NCBI GenBank assembly: GCA_905181705.1 | Contig: CAJIYP010000003.1 | Coordinates: 496,001-560,000 of the forward strand | Reading direction: 5' to 3' | Source: Cryomorphaceae bacterium BACL29 MAG-121220-bin8 | GTDB lineage: Bacteria > Bacteroidota > Bacteroidia > Flavobacteriales > Flavobacteriaceae | Length of the DNA stretch: 64,000 nucleotides | Shown here: piece after piece, positions 63,656 through 64,000 of the stretch | Position numbering within the stretch: position 1 is the first letter of the stretch | How the letters are laid out: every line of letters starts with the position of its first letter | The notes under the pieces: model-generated | Told to the model about the DNA's origin: nothing | What the model saw: the letters and a program-made list of their open reading frames with translations, nothing else | Database searches by the model: none | Program-made: the position numbers and the translations under genes

Positions 63656-64000
63656 CTAAAAATTCCAACTGACAAAACCTTCGTACATCACGTCAAAAAT
63701 ATAATTCCCTTCGACAAGAAGAATAAATACCAAGTATGCAATTAGAAAAATAAGAGTAATCACAACTGAAGCTTGAAGACCACTTGTTTCATCTCTGAGA
63801 TGCATAAAGTCCCAAGCTATATAATATGCTTTTACTAATGTTAGAATAATAAAAATCCAATTAATGATTTTTGCACCCAAAAAAATGTTCATCAATACTT
63901 CAGGCTTAACAATTCCTAAAACAACTTCAATGATTGTTACTATAGAAAGAAATATTAAAACTCCCCATATTTTTGATTGATTAGACCTGAACTTTAAAAG
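63656..64000 (-). CDS. Cytochrome c oxidase subunit IV family protein (5' partial)
   Basis: The frame is open to the last base, so the start lies beyond the window. The 114 residues visible include three hydrophobic segments (IWGVLIFLSIVTIIEVVLGI, then IINWIFIILTLVKAYYIAWDFMHLRDE, then VVITLIFLIAYLVFILLVEGNY), which is the layout of the CyoD/COX IV family; the histidine in the second loop (FMHL) is typical. The cut N-terminus is a cytoplasmic tail. It begins the minus-strand oxidase assembly run; subunit III genes are expected outside the window. Confidence 0.88.
   Translation of the reverse strand, partial: LLKFRSNQSKIWGVLIFLSIVTIIEVVLGIVKPEVLMNIFLGAKIINWIFIILTLVKAYYIAWDFMHLRDETSGLQASVVITLIFLIAYLVFILLVEGNYIFDVMYEGFVSWNF

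Overview
The window looks like the chromosome of an AT-rich (about 30 % GC by eye), free-living, probably marine member of the Flavobacteriia (Bacteroidota). The signs are: Bacteroidota-type promoters (TTG, 19 bases, TAnnTTTG) in front of rpsP and tRNA-Asp; a DEDDh exonuclease joined to DnaE; a folK-deoxynucleoside kinase fusion; the gene order pdxJ / nadK-DUF6089-uppS-bamA-ompH-ompH-murI; and many lipoproteins and TonB/Tat-type exported enzymes. I saw no insertion sequence, prophage, integrase or CRISPR array. Most of the window is core genome.

Bases 1-14718 hold the main accessory locus, for taking apart a glycan. Nine minus-strand genes run as one likely operon: a GH20 hexosaminidase, a GH109-type NAD-dependent N-acetylhexosaminidase (start overlapping the GH20 stop), a DUF1080 lipoprotein, a GH2 glycosidase, a Gfo/Idh/MocA oxidoreductase, a SUMF1-domain protein without the catalytic cysteines, a TIM-barrel isomerase-like protein, a second Gfo/Idh/MocA oxidoreductase and an esterase lipoprotein. 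A sulfatase is transcribed divergently, and a partial DUF1501 gene converges from the left edge. Nearly all products carry Sec, lipoprotein or twin-arginine-like signals, so the chemistry is probably periplasmic. The set suggests a sulfated, N-acetylhexosamine-containing glycan, and part of it fits glycoside cleavage through 3-keto intermediates. No SusC/SusD pair is present.

Bases 14719-25113 hold a candidate small structured RNA, tRNA-Asp, trxA, a DNA polymerase III alpha gene split by a one-base frame change inside its proofreading domain, rpsP with twenty in-frame 18-bp repeats, rimM, rluF, a TonB-dependent receptor and a FAD oxidoreductase. Bases 25163-30100 carry a peptidase-like lipoprotein, an MMPL/RND exporter and a small variable patch (secreted protein, VF530 protein, decayed BspA-type surface protein). 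tRNA-Leu and tRNA-Gly follow.

Bases 30442-42675 are housekeeping: mutS, a SpoU methyltransferase, folK-dNK, a queuosine-precursor transporter, DUF2797, a GH3-type adenylating enzyme, clpX, clpP, tig, a hydrolase and pdxJ. Bases 42761-50750 are the envelope block: nadK, DUF6089, uppS, bamA (frameshifted in its signal/POTRA region), two Skp/OmpH chaperones, murI and nfu. Bases 50760-58117 (minus) encode a complete MacB-type efflux system (regulator, membrane protein, ATPase, two permeases, membrane-fusion protein, TolC) followed by tsaB. Bases 58174-61529 hold a PadR-PspC stress-type operon. Bases 61605-64000 hold a cytochrome oxidase assembly operon (subunit IV, SCO-like, SCO1, DUF420, CxxC protein) that runs off the right edge.

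The points most worth a second look are the three-hairpin RNA at 14735-14812, the S16 repeat tail, the dnaE and bamA frame breaks, and the glycan locus with its cysteine-free SUMF1 protein.
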